The notes below the pieces were generated by a model. It did no database searches. It was not told the DNA's origin and worked only from the letters and a program-made list of their open reading frames with translations. 64,000 nt of DNA from Nostocoides_A vanveenii. Its GTDB lineage: Bacteria; Actinomycetota; Actinomycetes; Actinomycetales; Dermatophilaceae. Within the stretch, counting starts at the first letter, position 1. Every line of letters begins with the position of its first letter. A program made the translations under genes and the position numbers. Shown here one piece after another: positions 55,997 through 63,659 of this stretch. Where the stretch lies: positions 19,224 through 83,223 of the forward strand of contig NZ_BAAAPN010000104.1 of assembly GCF_039531165.1 (NCBI RefSeq), in the 5' to 3' direction.

Positions 55997-56920
55997 TCAG
56001 GGCAGGAGGTTCTCGGTGGTGGTGCCGCCATCGAGGGTGCGCAAGACCTTGCTGTCGGCGACGACGACGATCTCGAGGCCCCCGTCGCTGCCGCGCCGCG
56101 CATGCAGCGCCTCGGCAGGGCCGATGCGTGTGGGGTTGAGACTCCAGGTGGCTCCGGCGTCGCTGCTGACGCCCAACTGCCCGGTTGTGGTGGCGATGAC
56201 GATGGTCTTCTCGTCGGCCCAGGTGACGGCCAGGGCGGTCCCGGGCGGGGACAGTGGTCGCCAGGTGCTGCCGGTGTCGCTGCTGGCCAGGAGCCCGGCT
56301 TCGGTGGTGGCGAGCAGGGTCCCCGAGGTGGGGGCCGCAGCCAGTGTGCGCGGCGGAGCCGGGATCGAGCGGGTGGTCCACGTCGTGCCGTCGGTGCTCG
56401 ACCGAAGGACACCGTCGAAGCCGACCACCGCGGCAGGGCCGGCGGTCAGGGCGTGGAAGTCGGACTGGCCGCCGCGGGAGGCCACTCGCCAGGTTCGGCC
56501 GGCATCGGTGGAGGTGATGAGTCCGACCGGCTGTGGGAGATCGACCCCGGCGCCGGGGTGTCCGGAGGCGTAGTAGGTGCCGTCGGGGGCGACGGCAAAC
56601 CCCATCAGGTCGATGACCTGGCCGTTCTGAACCAACTCGCTGTTGACGTGGCGGAAGAGTCCTTCGTGGGTGGCCAGGAGGAGTTCCCCGGAGTTGGGGT
56701 CGCGGGCCACGGCGTGGATGTGGGTGATCGCCACGGGAGGCCGGCTCGACGAAGTCTCCGCCGGGGACGTTGCCGCGGCCGTGGCGGCGGGCGCTGTGGC
56801 AGGGGACCCGCCGCGTGCCGAGGGGGTGGCGGCGCCCGTGGAACCACAGGCGGTCAGCACGGCCAGTGTCGCGAGGGCGCTACCGGCGAGGAGGAACCGA
56901 CGGCGGGCGCGGGTGTTCAT
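55997..56920 (-). CDS. F510_1955-family (BNR/beta-propeller) lipoprotein
   Basis: A 307-residue exported protein. N-terminal signal ends in a lipobox-type cysteine (LAGSALATLAVLTACGST; Cys ~25). A Pro/Ala/Ser/Thr-rich linker follows, then repeated sialidase-like bladed motifs: SSDTGSTWRPLS, SSDAGATWSL, TSTDAGRTWRVASRGG and LRSSTDGTTWTTRS, with HIHAVARDPNSGELLLATHE. These BNR repeats define the F510_1955 family found beside copper multicopper oxidases. Catalytic residues of true sialidases are not evident. Its ATG overlaps the stop of the MCO gene by 4 bp, so it is translationally coupled. Confidence 0.8.
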   Translation of the reverse strand: MNTRARRRFLLAGSALATLAVLTACGSTGAATPSARGGSPATAPAATAAATSPAETSSSRPPVAITHIHAVARDPNSGELLLATHEGLFRHVNSELVQNGQVIDLMGFAVAPDGTYYASGHPGAGVDLPQPVGLITSTDAGRTWRVASRGGQSDFHALTAGPAAVVGFDGVLRSSTDGTTWTTRSIPAPPRTLAAAPTSGTLLATTEAGLLASSDTGSTWRPLSPPGTALAVTWADEKTIVIATTTGQLGVSSDAGATWSLNPTRIGPAEALHARRGSDGGLEIVVVADSKVLRTLDGGTTTENLLP

Positions 56921-58437
56921 GTCGCGTACTCCAGCGCGATCATCATGCCGGCTTCGGCGTGGTAGATGTTGTGGCAGTGGATCATCCAGTCGCCGGCGTT
57001 GTCGGCGTCCAGGTCGATCGCGAAGGACTGCATCGGCGCCATGAGGACGGTGTCCTTGCGCAGCCCGGAGGGCAGGGCGAAGGTGTGCCCGTGTAGGTGC
57101 AGCGGGTGGGTCATCATCGTCTGGTTCGTGGCGTTGATCCGCAGCCGCTGGCCAGCCTTGACGGTCAGTGGTTCGTTCTCCCCGAACTTGGCGCCGTTCA
57201 TGCCCCATTGGTAGGGCTTCATCGAGCCTTGCAGCGCCAGGTCCACGGTGGCATCCGGGGCCCTGTCCGGTAGTTTCGCGGACTCCGCCGGCCGCAGCTG
57301 GGAGCCGATGAGGACCTGCCCGGACAGCTCCGCCGGAGCGGCGTCGACGGCGGGCGCGCTGCCGCTGCCGGTGCGGACCACCGCGATCGCCTGGCCGCCG
57401 CTGGTTTTGCCGAACGGGCGGGCCACGAGCGGGAACACGCCGTCGCCGAGGGTGACGATCGCGTCATAGCGTTCACCCATCCCGATGTAGAACGCGCCGA
57501 CCTCGGTCGGTTCGACGGCGTGGCCGTCACTGTGGGTGATCGTCAGCCGGTGTCCGCCAAGCGTGACGGTGAAGATGGTGTCAGAGGCGGCATTGATGAC
57601 GCGCAACCGGATCCGCTGACCCGGCTTGGCGGTCAGGACATCGGGGTCGGTGGGTGGTTTGCCGTTGATCAGGAAGAACGGGTAGGTCACGTCCCCGGCA
57701 TCTCCCCACGGGGGCGTACCCATCGACATTCCGCCCATCGACCCATGGTCCATGCCGCCCATCGACCCGTGGTCCATCCCGCCCATGCCGCCGGAGGAGG
57801 CGGGGCCGCCGTCGGCGATGAGTTTCTTGAGGACGTCATCGGGTGTGGTGCCGGTGCCGTCGATCCAGTCATCGAGGACGACGATCCACTCGGCGTCATA
57901 GTCGCCGGCTTCGTTCGGGTCGTCGATGATCATCGGTGCGTACAGGCCTCGGTCGAGCTGGACCCCGACGTGGGGGTGGAAGAAGTAGGTGCCCGGGTCG
58001 GGTGCGGTGAACTCGTACACGTATTTGGTTCCGGAGCTGATCGGGTCCTGGGTCAGGCCGGGCACGCCGTCGGCGGCGTTGCGCAGCCGGATCCCGTGCC
58101 AGTGGATCGTGGTGTCGGCCGGGAGCTGGTTGTCCAGGGACACCCGCAGGAAGTCCCCGGCAGTGGCCCGGACCAGCGGCCCGGGGAGGGTCCCGTCGTA
58201 CGCCCAGGTCGACACGATTCGACCGCCGAGGTCGAGACTGACCGGCTTGGCCACCAAAGTCTTCTCGACGAGACGTTGGCTCGGGGACGGGGAGAGCGGG
58301 GCAGGGGCGCCGAAGGTGCGCGACGGCATACCTGCCTTCCCCGGCGCCGGTGTGGTGCATGCCGCCACGGTGGCGGTGGCGGCGATGCCGAATCCGCCGA
58401 GGAGGATGTTGCGTCGCGAGAGCAGGGGGGAGGTCAT
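56917..58437 (-). CDS. Multicopper oxidase (CueO/laccase type)
   Basis: A 506-residue periplasmic-type multicopper oxidase. The signal is SRRNILLGGFGIAATATVAA (twin-arginine-like SRRN). Copper ligands are visible: DTTIHWHGIRL, GTYFFHPHVG, HPLHLHGHTF and DWMIHCHNIYHAEAGMMIAL (HCHxxxHxxxxM). An insert at ~230-255 repeats GGMDHGSMGGMDHGSMGGM, a methionine-rich arm like that of CueO. It should oxidise Cu(I) to Cu(II) outside the membrane. ATG at 58437; 58467 is another in-frame start. Its stop overlaps the F510 gene. Confidence 0.9.
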   Translation of the reverse strand: MTSPLLSRRNILLGGFGIAATATVAACTTPAPGKAGMPSRTFGAPAPLSPSPSQRLVEKTLVAKPVSLDLGGRIVSTWAYDGTLPGPLVRATAGDFLRVSLDNQLPADTTIHWHGIRLRNAADGVPGLTQDPISSGTKYVYEFTAPDPGTYFFHPHVGVQLDRGLYAPMIIDDPNEAGDYDAEWIVVLDDWIDGTGTTPDDVLKKLIADGGPASSGGMGGMDHGSMGGMDHGSMGGMSMGTPPWGDAGDVTYPFFLINGKPPTDPDVLTAKPGQRIRLRVINAASDTIFTVTLGGHRLTITHSDGHAVEPTEVGAFYIGMGERYDAIVTLGDGVFPLVARPFGKTSGGQAIAVVRTGSGSAPAVDAAPAELSGQVLIGSQLRPAESAKLPDRAPDATVDLALQGSMKPYQWGMNGAKFGENEPLTVKAGQRLRINATNQTMMTHPLHLHGHTFALPSGLRKDTVLMAPMQSFAIDLDADNAGDWMIHCHNIYHAEAGMMIALEYAT

Positions 58438-58456
58438 GGTGCCTTTCACGGTGGGG

Positions 58457-58699
58457 TCAGTGGCCATCGACGATCAGGCGGCGTCGTTGCTCGTATTCCT
58501 CGACGCTCACCTCGCCGCGCGCCAGGGATTCCTTGAGCAGCGTCAACGGATCGGGGCGATCCATGCCGCCCCCCTGCCGATTCCGGGCCGGGAGCAGGGC
58601 GCGGACCACCAGGACCACGGCGATCCAGAACGTCAGGGTTCCGGCGGCCATCAGCAGCCACATCCACCAGCCCATGCCGTACCCGTTGCCCCACATCAT
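58457..58699 (-). CDS. SHOCT-domain small membrane protein
   Basis: An 80-residue protein. A Met/Trp/Gly-rich N-terminus and one membrane helix (GWWMWLLMAAGTLTFWIAVV) are followed by the C-terminal SHOCT motif PLTLLKESLARGEVSVEEYE (~50-69), a short oligomerisation tail. Function is unknown; such genes are frequent in copper clusters. The ATG is at 58699 and the stop is 20 bp from the MCO ATG at 58437, so it is probably the first gene of the MCO operon. It is divergent from the response regulator. Confidence 0.75.
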   Translation of the reverse strand: MMWGNGYGMGWWMWLLMAAGTLTFWIAVVLVVRALLPARNRQGGGMDRPDPLTLLKESLARGEVSVEEYEQRRRLIVDGH

Positions 58700-58865
58700 C
58701 GGTGCTCTCCTAACGCTGTCTGGTCGGCCTCGAGGAGGCGGACATGACCACTGTCCGTGGGCGACCTCAAGGCCCGGCCGTGGTCACGTTGAGATTTGAC
58801 GAAGATCGTCCCCTGAGAAGGCCGGGAGTGGACGAGGTTCGCTCTTGAGCCGGGAGACTGAGGCG

Positions 58866-59591
58866 GTGAGCACGAACCCCACACCACCACCGACAAGGGT
58901 GCTGGTCATCGAGGACGAGACCACGCTGGCCGGCCTGATCGCCGCCTACCTGTCCCGGGCCGGGTACGCCACGACGACCGTCCACACCGGACCCGACGGG
59001 GTGCAGGCCGTGCGCGAACACGCCCCCGACGTCGTCATCCTCGACCTGGGGTTGCCCGGGCTGGATGGCATCGAGGTATGCCGCCAGATCCGAACCTTCT
59101 CCGACTGCTACGTCATTGTCGTCACCGCCCGCAAGGACGAGGTCGACACCCTCATCGGCCTGTCCGTGGGCGCGGACGACTACGTCACCAAACCGTTCAG
59201 CGTCCGCGAACTCCTCGCCCGCGTCCAGACCGTGCTGCGCCGCCCCCGGAGCGGGCCCACGAGCGCATCAGAGACCCCGAGCAGCGAACCGATCCGAGTG
59301 GTCGGGATACTCCGTGTTGACTTTAACGGTCATCGCGTCCACCTGGCCGACACCGAGGTGGCCCTCACTCCGACGGAACGGGACCTCCTCATCACGCTGG
59401 CTCGACGACCCACGATGGCCTTCACCCGTCGCCAGCTCATCGATGACATCTGGGGAACCGACTGGGTCGGGGACGAGCACCTCGTCGATGTCCACGTTGC
59501 CCACCTGCGCCGCAAACTCGGCGACGACCCCGACACCGGCCGCTACGTCACGACCGTGCGAGGCATCGGCTACCGGATGGGACAAGGATGA
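58866..59591 (+). CDS. OmpR-type response regulator (copper island)
   Basis: A 241-residue OmpR/CutR-like regulator. Receiver: VLVIEDETTLAGLIAAYLSR and phospho-acceptor Asp in VVILDLGLPGLDGIEVCRQI, plus the K in DYVTKPFSVRELLARV. The winged-helix DNA-binding domain has LTPTERDLLITLARRPTMAF and LVDVHVAHLRRKLGDDPDTG. It probably controls the divergent SHOCT-MCO operon and possibly the whole island in response to copper. GTG at 58866 is preferred; TTG at 58845 is possible. Its stop overlaps the kinase start (ATGA). Confidence 0.85.
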   Translation: MSTNPTPPPTRVLVIEDETTLAGLIAAYLSRAGYATTTVHTGPDGVQAVREHAPDVVILDLGLPGLDGIEVCRQIRTFSDCYVIVVTARKDEVDTLIGLSVGADDYVTKPFSVRELLARVQTVLRRPRSGPTSASETPSSEPIRVVGILRVDFNGHRVHLADTEVALTPTERDLLITLARRPTMAFTRRQLIDDIWGTDWVGDEHLVDVHVAHLRRKLGDDPDTGRYVTTVRGIGYRMGQG

Positions 59592-60703
59592 CCACCACCC
59601 ACAGTCCCTCGTCGACCGGCCTCGCGACCAGGCTCCTGGCCGGGCAGGCCATCGTCCTGGTGGCCGGCGCGCTGACCGTGGGACTGGTCGCAGCCGTCAT
59701 CGGACCCCCGATCTTCCACCAGCACCTTCTCGAAGCCGGACACCAGCAGAACTCCCCCGAGCTCGTGCACATCGAGATGGCCTACCGCGACTCATCCCTC
59801 ATCTCCGTTGGGATCGGTCTGCTCATCTCGCTGCTCGCCGCAGGCGCCGTCACCTGGTTCCTCACCCGCCGACTGCGCCGCCCCCTCGAGCAAGTCACCC
59901 ACGCGGCCCGCGAACTGACCCTCGGGCACTACGCCACACGCGTCCCTGCGATCGCTGCCGGCACCGAACTCGAAACGCTCGCCGCAGCCTTCAACACCAT
60001 GGCCGCCCGGCTCGACAGCGTCGAAGACACCCGTCGCAGAATGCTCTCGGACCTGGCCCACGAACTCCGCACCCCCATCGCCACCATCAGCGCGTACCAC
60101 GAAGGCCTCCACGACGGCGTAACCAGCCTCGGTCCCGAGTCCAGGGCCGCACTGGAGGAACAAACCCAACGGCTGGCCCGTCTCGCCGACGACATCGACG
60201 AAGTCTCCACCGCAGAGGAAGGCCGACTTGCGCTCGACCTCCGCAGCCACCACGTGTCCCACCTGCTCTGGGCCGCACACGAAGGCATCCGCGACCGGTA
60301 CGCCGCCAAAGGCGTGAATCTCCTCGTCGACGATCGACCAGTGGCCGGACTCCAGGTGCTGGTGGACAGAAGCCGCATCGGACAGGTCCTGACCAACCTC
60401 CTGAACAACGCCCTACGCCACACCCCGGCTGGCGGCACCGTGATCATCTCGGCCGTCAGCGACCGCGACCACGTCAGCATCACCGTCAGCGACAACGGTG
60501 ACGGCATGACCCCCGAGCAGCTCGAGCACGCCTTCGAGCGGTTCTACCGAGCGGACTCCGCCCGCACGCACGACCGCACCGGCTCAGGCATCGGCCTGAC
60601 GATCAGCCGGGCCATCATCAACGCCCACGGCGGCAGCCTCACCGCAGCCAGCTCAGGCCCGGACCAAGGAAGCACGCTCACCATCAACCTGCCTACCCCG
60701 TAG
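59588..60703 (+). CDS. Sensor histidine kinase (copper island)
   Basis: A 371-residue kinase. Two membrane helices (~15-40 and ~72-92) frame a very short external loop (PIFHQHLLEAGHQQ..., containing His residues that might sense metal). HAMP follows, then HisKA with MLSDLAHELRTPIATISAYH (H box) and the ATPase domain VLTNLLNNALRHTPAGGTVI (N), VSDNGDGMTPEQLEHAFERF (G1) and RTGSGIGLTISRAIINAHGG (G2). It overlaps the response regulator gene by 4 bp. It ends the plus-strand part of the island. Confidence 0.9.
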   Translation: MTTTHSPSSTGLATRLLAGQAIVLVAGALTVGLVAAVIGPPIFHQHLLEAGHQQNSPELVHIEMAYRDSSLISVGIGLLISLLAAGAVTWFLTRRLRRPLEQVTHAARELTLGHYATRVPAIAAGTELETLAAAFNTMAARLDSVEDTRRRMLSDLAHELRTPIATISAYHEGLHDGVTSLGPESRAALEEQTQRLARLADDIDEVSTAEEGRLALDLRSHHVSHLLWAAHEGIRDRYAAKGVNLLVDDRPVAGLQVLVDRSRIGQVLTNLLNNALRHTPAGGTVIISAVSDRDHVSITVSDNGDGMTPEQLEHAFERFYRADSARTHDRTGSGIGLTISRAIINAHGGSLTAASSGPDQGSTLTINLPTP

Positions 60704-60828
60704 CGGCACCCAGATCGGCGCGTCAGCTGCCTCGGCGGCGAGCGAAGCAGACATAACGTCACGTTTGGTCACCCGGAGCAGGGCAACGCTGCGCGTTATT
60801 GCTGCAATAGTCACGCCACTTTGCAATC

Positions 60829-60942
60829 TTCGCTGCATCTCGACACCTATGAAACTGTCGAGATGCAGCCAAGACCGCACGATGTCGTGCGGCGAACATT
60901 GCAGAGATCGTCCCGCTCGGTGGAGTCGTGCAAGATCGCCCT
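60829..60942. repeat. Right copy of ~110 bp direct repeat flanking the copper island
   Basis: It aligns with 52742-52850: CAATCTT, arms GCTGCATCTCGACA (60832-60845) and TGTCGAGATGCAGC (60856-60869) with a 10 bp spacer, GATGTCGTGCGG near 60881, TTGCAGAGATCG near 60899, and a CGGTGGAGTCGTGCA block. Similarity is clear over about 110 bp by eye. The rest of 60704-60994 holds nothing else recognisable. Same orientation as the left copy, about 8.09 kb away. Confidence 0.7.
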
Positions 60943-60994
60943 CGCGCGCCAAGGCTAGCCACGTCCTCAATGCGGCATGAGCGGATGTCCGGGT

Positions 60995-61339
60995 TTAGTC
61001 GGTAACGACGGAAGCGCGGCTCGCTCCACCCACTGTTCGACGCCGCATGAGCAGCTCGAGCAGCGCGGCGTTGATCAGGACCGAGGTGACGTAGGCAAGT
61101 CCGAACACGAGGGCCGACCCCGAGAGGAAGAACGGGTCACCCGCGGCGATGTTGCCAACCAGGTAGAGCGGGACGCCGGCAACGACGAGCGACGGCAGGG
61201 CTCCAATGAGCGCGAGGACGCCAAGAACCGTCAACACCAGTTCCATGGGTTGTCCGAAGTCCGATGTTGGAAGAATGAGGCTCGGGGTCAGGGCCAGCAT
61301 GACGGCTGCATAGACCCGCGTTGGCCTGCTGATGCTCAC
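60995..61339 (-). CDS. Small membrane protein, unknown
   Basis: A 114-residue protein with three to four hydrophobic segments: VYAAVMLALTPSLILPTSDF, LVLTVLGVLALIGALPSLVV, LYLVGNIAAGDPFFLSGSAL and LAYVTSVLINAALLELLMRR. The layout fits a simple membrane protein of an unnamed family. The start is ATG at 61339; no regulator or operon partner is adjacent. Confidence 0.6.
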   Translation of the reverse strand: MSISRPTRVYAAVMLALTPSLILPTSDFGQPMELVLTVLGVLALIGALPSLVVAGVPLYLVGNIAAGDPFFLSGSALVFGLAYVTSVLINAALLELLMRRRTVGGASRASVVTD

Positions 61340-61432
61340 GCCATCAGTTTCGCAGACGACGTCGGTTGCCAGCGTCGTGTTGTGGCCAACTGCCTGACGT
61401 TGTCACCCCTAGGCGGCATATCAGGGCGGTGC

Positions 61433-61843
61433 TCAACGCCCGCGGCGGGGCGTTCTGAGCAGTTCGATGGTGCAGGTGGGGCCGGCCGCATGGGCAAGGC
61501 GCCGGTCGCCAGTGAGCAACGTCGCATCCAGCGCCTCGGCCAGGGCGACGTAGGCGGCGTCGTAGGTGGTCACGTTGTCCCGCAGCTCCCAACAGCGTGG
61601 TAGCAGCGCCAGATGCGAGGCGCGGTGCATGGGCAGCGCCCCGAGGTCTGTCATGGCCAGATCCGCCCGGCGGTTGTCGAGCATCCCGGCACGGTTCTGT
61701 CGACGCAGTACAGAGGCGACCTCAAGGTCGACCAGTTCTGGGGCGGCCAACGTCTCACCCCGCAGCCGGGTGCGAGCGGCATCCCCGTCCGGGCCGTCAT
61801 CGGCCAACGCGACCGCAAGGACGCTGGCGTCAACGACGAGCAC
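61433..61843 (-). CDS. vapC: VapC-type PIN ribonuclease toxin
   Basis: A 136-residue PIN protein. LVVDASVLAVALADDGPDGD carries the first catalytic Asp, APELVDLEVASVLRRQNRAG the second acid, and NVTTYDAAYVALAEALDATL plus LLTGDRRLAHAAGP the rest. Length is normal for VapC. It overlaps the end of the antitoxin gene by 14 bp. It probably cleaves tRNA or rRNA on release. Confidence 0.85.
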   Translation of the reverse strand: MLVVDASVLAVALADDGPDGDAARTRLRGETLAAPELVDLEVASVLRRQNRAGMLDNRRADLAMTDLGALPMHRASHLALLPRCWELRDNVTTYDAAYVALAEALDATLLTGDRRLAHAAGPTCTIELLRTPRRGR

Positions 61844-62060
61844 GATCCCCCTGCACAGCCTTGACCGCGTCTGCGAGCGGGACAGATCCGCCGGAGCGCC
61901 CGCCGGCCCGGTCGAGGACCTCCTCCAAAGTCGGCTGGCTGGCCTCAGCGATCAGCCGGGAACGCAGGTACTCCTGCAACGACTGGTGCGCGGCTGCGGC
62001 CCGTTGGCGCAACACCGCATGGGTGCTCTCGGGCACATCCTTGATCTGAACACTCGGCAT
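61830..62060 (-). CDS. vapB: VapB/FitA-type antitoxin
   Basis: A 76-residue protein with the FitA-like ribbon-helix-helix MPSVQIKDVPESTHAVLRQR / AAAAHQSLQEYLRSRLIAEA, followed by a toxin-binding tail (EEVLDRAGGRSGGSVPLADA). It should repress its own promoter with VapC. It is followed directly by vapC. Operator-like dyads sit just upstream of its ATG. Confidence 0.85.
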   Translation of the reverse strand: MPSVQIKDVPESTHAVLRQRAAAAHQSLQEYLRSRLIAEASQPTLEEVLDRAGGRSGGSVPLADAVKAVQGDRARR

Positions 62061-62086
62061 GGCGCCATTATGGCGCTACAAGCGCC
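62061..62086. promoter_or_regulatory. VapB operator-like dyads
   Basis: GGCGCCATTATGGCGCT (62061-62077) and GGCGCTACAAGCGCC (62072-62086) are overlapping dyads next to the vapB ATG. They suit RHH-antitoxin autoregulation. Both share the GGCGC half-site. Confidence 0.55.
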
Positions 62087-62144
62087 GATTCACAACCGCC
62101 CGACCATCGGCATGAGGGCGAGACTCCGGGTGCGCGCCTTCCCC

Positions 62145-62345
62145 AAAGGCCTGCCCTTGCGGGCGAGGCGACCGCCCATAACGGGCTCATCCCAATCGAG
62201 GGTGTAGTCGCGGTCTGGAAGTCGCCGGCTTTGAGTAGTGGCCTAGCGATAGTTGATGAGGTTTCGGAACCCACGCGCGGAAGTCACAGAGGTGTTCGAG
62301 TCATCCGTTGATCGCCTTGGCCGGGGCGTCGTAGGTGCCGGGCGG
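62145..62345 (-). mobile_element. ISL3-family transposase relic (C-terminal end)
   Basis: On the minus strand, fragments in different frames rebuild the end of an ISL3 transposase: PGTYDAPAKAINGxLEHL (stop inside), GFRNLINYR and STIARPLLKAGDFQTATTPS. The usual C-terminus has AINGRLEHL...GFRNLTNYIARSLLEAGGF. At least three frameshifts or stops are present. No inverted repeats were seen. It is a dead element lying between the VapBC pair and the TetR-SMR genes. Confidence 0.6.
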
Positions 62346-62409
62346 TCACGCTCTTAGCATGCTGACGCTCAGCTCGGGAGGCCCAGCTCACCATGAGTTT
62401 GTTACTTAC

Positions 62410-62421
62410 CCTACCGGTAGG
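62410..62421. promoter_or_regulatory. Operator palindrome before TetR-SMR genes
   Basis: CCTACCGGTAGG is a 12 bp palindrome 13 bp before the TetR ATG at 62435. The wider TTACTTACC...GGTAGGTAGAG is partly symmetric. It is the probable TetR auto-operator; it overlaps where a -10 region would be expected. Confidence 0.55.
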
Positions 62422-62434
62422 TAGAGTTGTCGAT

Positions 62435-62995
62435 ATGAGTACTAGTGCACCTGCCCACCGACCGTCGGCGCGAGGCGGCGTTCTCGCCAGCACTCTTGCG
62501 TGGGCCCGCACTGGCGCCTCTGTCTCCCTGGTGTCCGCAGCTCGCGCTGCAGGAATCACTAAGGCTGGCCTGATGTACCACTTCCCAACCAAGGAAGCAC
62601 TGATGACCGCCGTCATCGATTACCTCCTCGACGGCTACGAGCGGGATCTGGCCGCCCGCCTGGCTACCACCAACCCAAACGTACCCACGATCAGCGAACG
62701 CCTCGCCGCCTACGTTGACTGGGCTTGCGACGGGCCGTTCGACTACGGCGACCTGGTCATGTTCACCGACCCCCGCCTGCGCGAGCCGCTCACCGAGCGA
62801 TGGAACAGCCGCATGGGGGCCTGGGTCGACGTCCCCGAGACCCTTCCGGCCGACCAGCGGGCCCGCCTCCACGGCGTCCGACTCTTGGCCGACGGCATCT
62901 GGCTCAACACCGCCGGCAACGGCATCGCCCTATCCGACGAGGACACCGACGCCATTCGAGCACTCGCACACCACCTCATCCAGGAGAACTCATGA
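62435..62995 (+). CDS. TetR/AcrR regulator of the SMR pair
   Basis: A 186-residue TetR protein. The HTH reads GGVLASTLAWARTGASVSLV, SAARAAGITKAGLMYHFPTK and EALMTAVIDYLLDGYERDL. The ligand domain continues with FDYGDLVMFTDPRLREPLTE and LLADGIWLNTAGNGIALSDE. The stop overlaps the SMR start (ATGA at 62992-62995), so regulator and transporters are one operon. It probably represses the operon in the absence of a cationic drug. Confidence 0.85.
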   Translation: MSTSAPAHRPSARGGVLASTLAWARTGASVSLVSAARAAGITKAGLMYHFPTKEALMTAVIDYLLDGYERDLAARLATTNPNVPTISERLAAYVDWACDGPFDYGDLVMFTDPRLREPLTERWNSRMGAWVDVPETLPADQRARLHGVRLLADGIWLNTAGNGIALSDEDTDAIRALAHHLIQENS

Positions 62996-63339
62996 CCAAG
63001 TGGCTACTGCTCGCGGGGGCCATCCTCAGCGAGGTCGCCGGTTCGCTGTCGCTGAAGGGAGCACTCGATCGACCCGGACTGTACGTGCTCGTCGCGGCTG
63101 GCTACATCGCCTCGTTCATTCTCCTCGCCCTCGTTCTGCGTCAGGGCATGGCGCTGGGCGTCGCCTACGGCATTTGGGGCGCCCTCGGTGTCGCCACCAC
63201 CGCCGTGATGTCGTCGCTGATCTTCGATGAAACCCTCACCGCACTCATGGGCGTCGGCATCGTCCTCATCATTGCCGGCGTCCTCACCGTCGAACTCGGC
63301 TCCCAGCACGCGGTCAAGAACCTCGAAGAAGCCACCTGA
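62992..63339 (+). CDS. SMR-family efflux subunit (long partner)
   Basis: A 115-residue small multidrug resistance protein with four helices. LLLAGAILSEVAGSLSLKGA has the conserved Glu of helix 1 (Glu14). RPGLYVLVAAGYIASFILLA, GVAYGIWGALGVATTAVMSS and LMGVGIVLIIAGVLTVELGS follow. The next gene is a second SMR that overlaps by one base, so the pump is likely a heterodimer (paired SMR). Confidence 0.9.
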   Translation: MTKWLLLAGAILSEVAGSLSLKGALDRPGLYVLVAAGYIASFILLALVLRQGMALGVAYGIWGALGVATTAVMSSLIFDETLTALMGVGIVLIIAGVLTVELGSQHAVKNLEEAT

Positions 63340-63659
63340 TGGCTTACCTGTTCCTCCTCGGAGCCATCATTGCCGAGGTCAGCGCTACCCTCTCGCTGCG
63401 CATGGCAGCTACTGGCGTCCGCGCCTACTACGCCGCCGTCGCCGGCGGCTACCTCCTGGCCTTCGCGTTTCTCACCCTCGCCCTTAATGAGGGCCTGGGC
63501 CTCGGTGTCGCTTACGGCATCTGGGCAGCGTCCGGAGTTGCCCTAACGGCCGTCGCGTCCAAAGCCCTCTTCAAGGAGCCGCTCACCGCGCTCATGATGG
63601 GCGGCATCGCACTCATCATCGCCGGCGTTCTTCTCGTCGAGCTCGGCGCCCTGCACTGA
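63339..63659 (+). CDS. SMR-family efflux subunit (second partner)
   Basis: A 106-residue SMR. YLFLLGAIIAEVSATLSLRM has the helix-1 Glu (Glu13), then AAVAGGYLLAFAFLTLALNE, GVAYGIWAASGVALTAVASK and LMMGGIALIIAGVLLVELGA. Its ATG overlaps the stop of the first SMR. Opposite loop charges in paired SMRs usually fix opposite orientations. It closes the TetR-SMR-SMR operon. Confidence 0.9.
   Translation: MAYLFLLGAIIAEVSATLSLRMAATGVRAYYAAVAGGYLLAFAFLTLALNEGLGLGVAYGIWAASGVALTAVASKALFKEPLTALMMGGIALIIAGVLLVELGALH

Larger units (their letters stand above)
1837..59071. repeat. Dispersed octamer GTATGCCG / CGGCATAC
   Basis: The octamer GTATGCCG or its complement occurs about 50 times by eye. Examples lie near 1837, 2513, 3129, 3429, 6163, 7029, 8193, 11188, 16843, 23779, 27239, 30905, 32303, 35879, 39016, 43741, 45283, 45840 and 46426, with the complement near 4244, 5925, 9108, 12083, 17243, 22546, 28305, 32607, 35316, 42478 and 49478. 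The preceding base is usually C. The two orientations are about equal. Most copies are inside coding sequence in different reading frames, so one peptide motif cannot explain them. Only about three copies fall after 50 kb (near 55106, 58324, 59064). Confidence 0.8.

Noticed and set aside
1837..59071. Reading the octamer as KOPS or Chi.
   Set aside because: Both orientations are equally frequent on one strand; polar elements of replication or recombination would be skewed.
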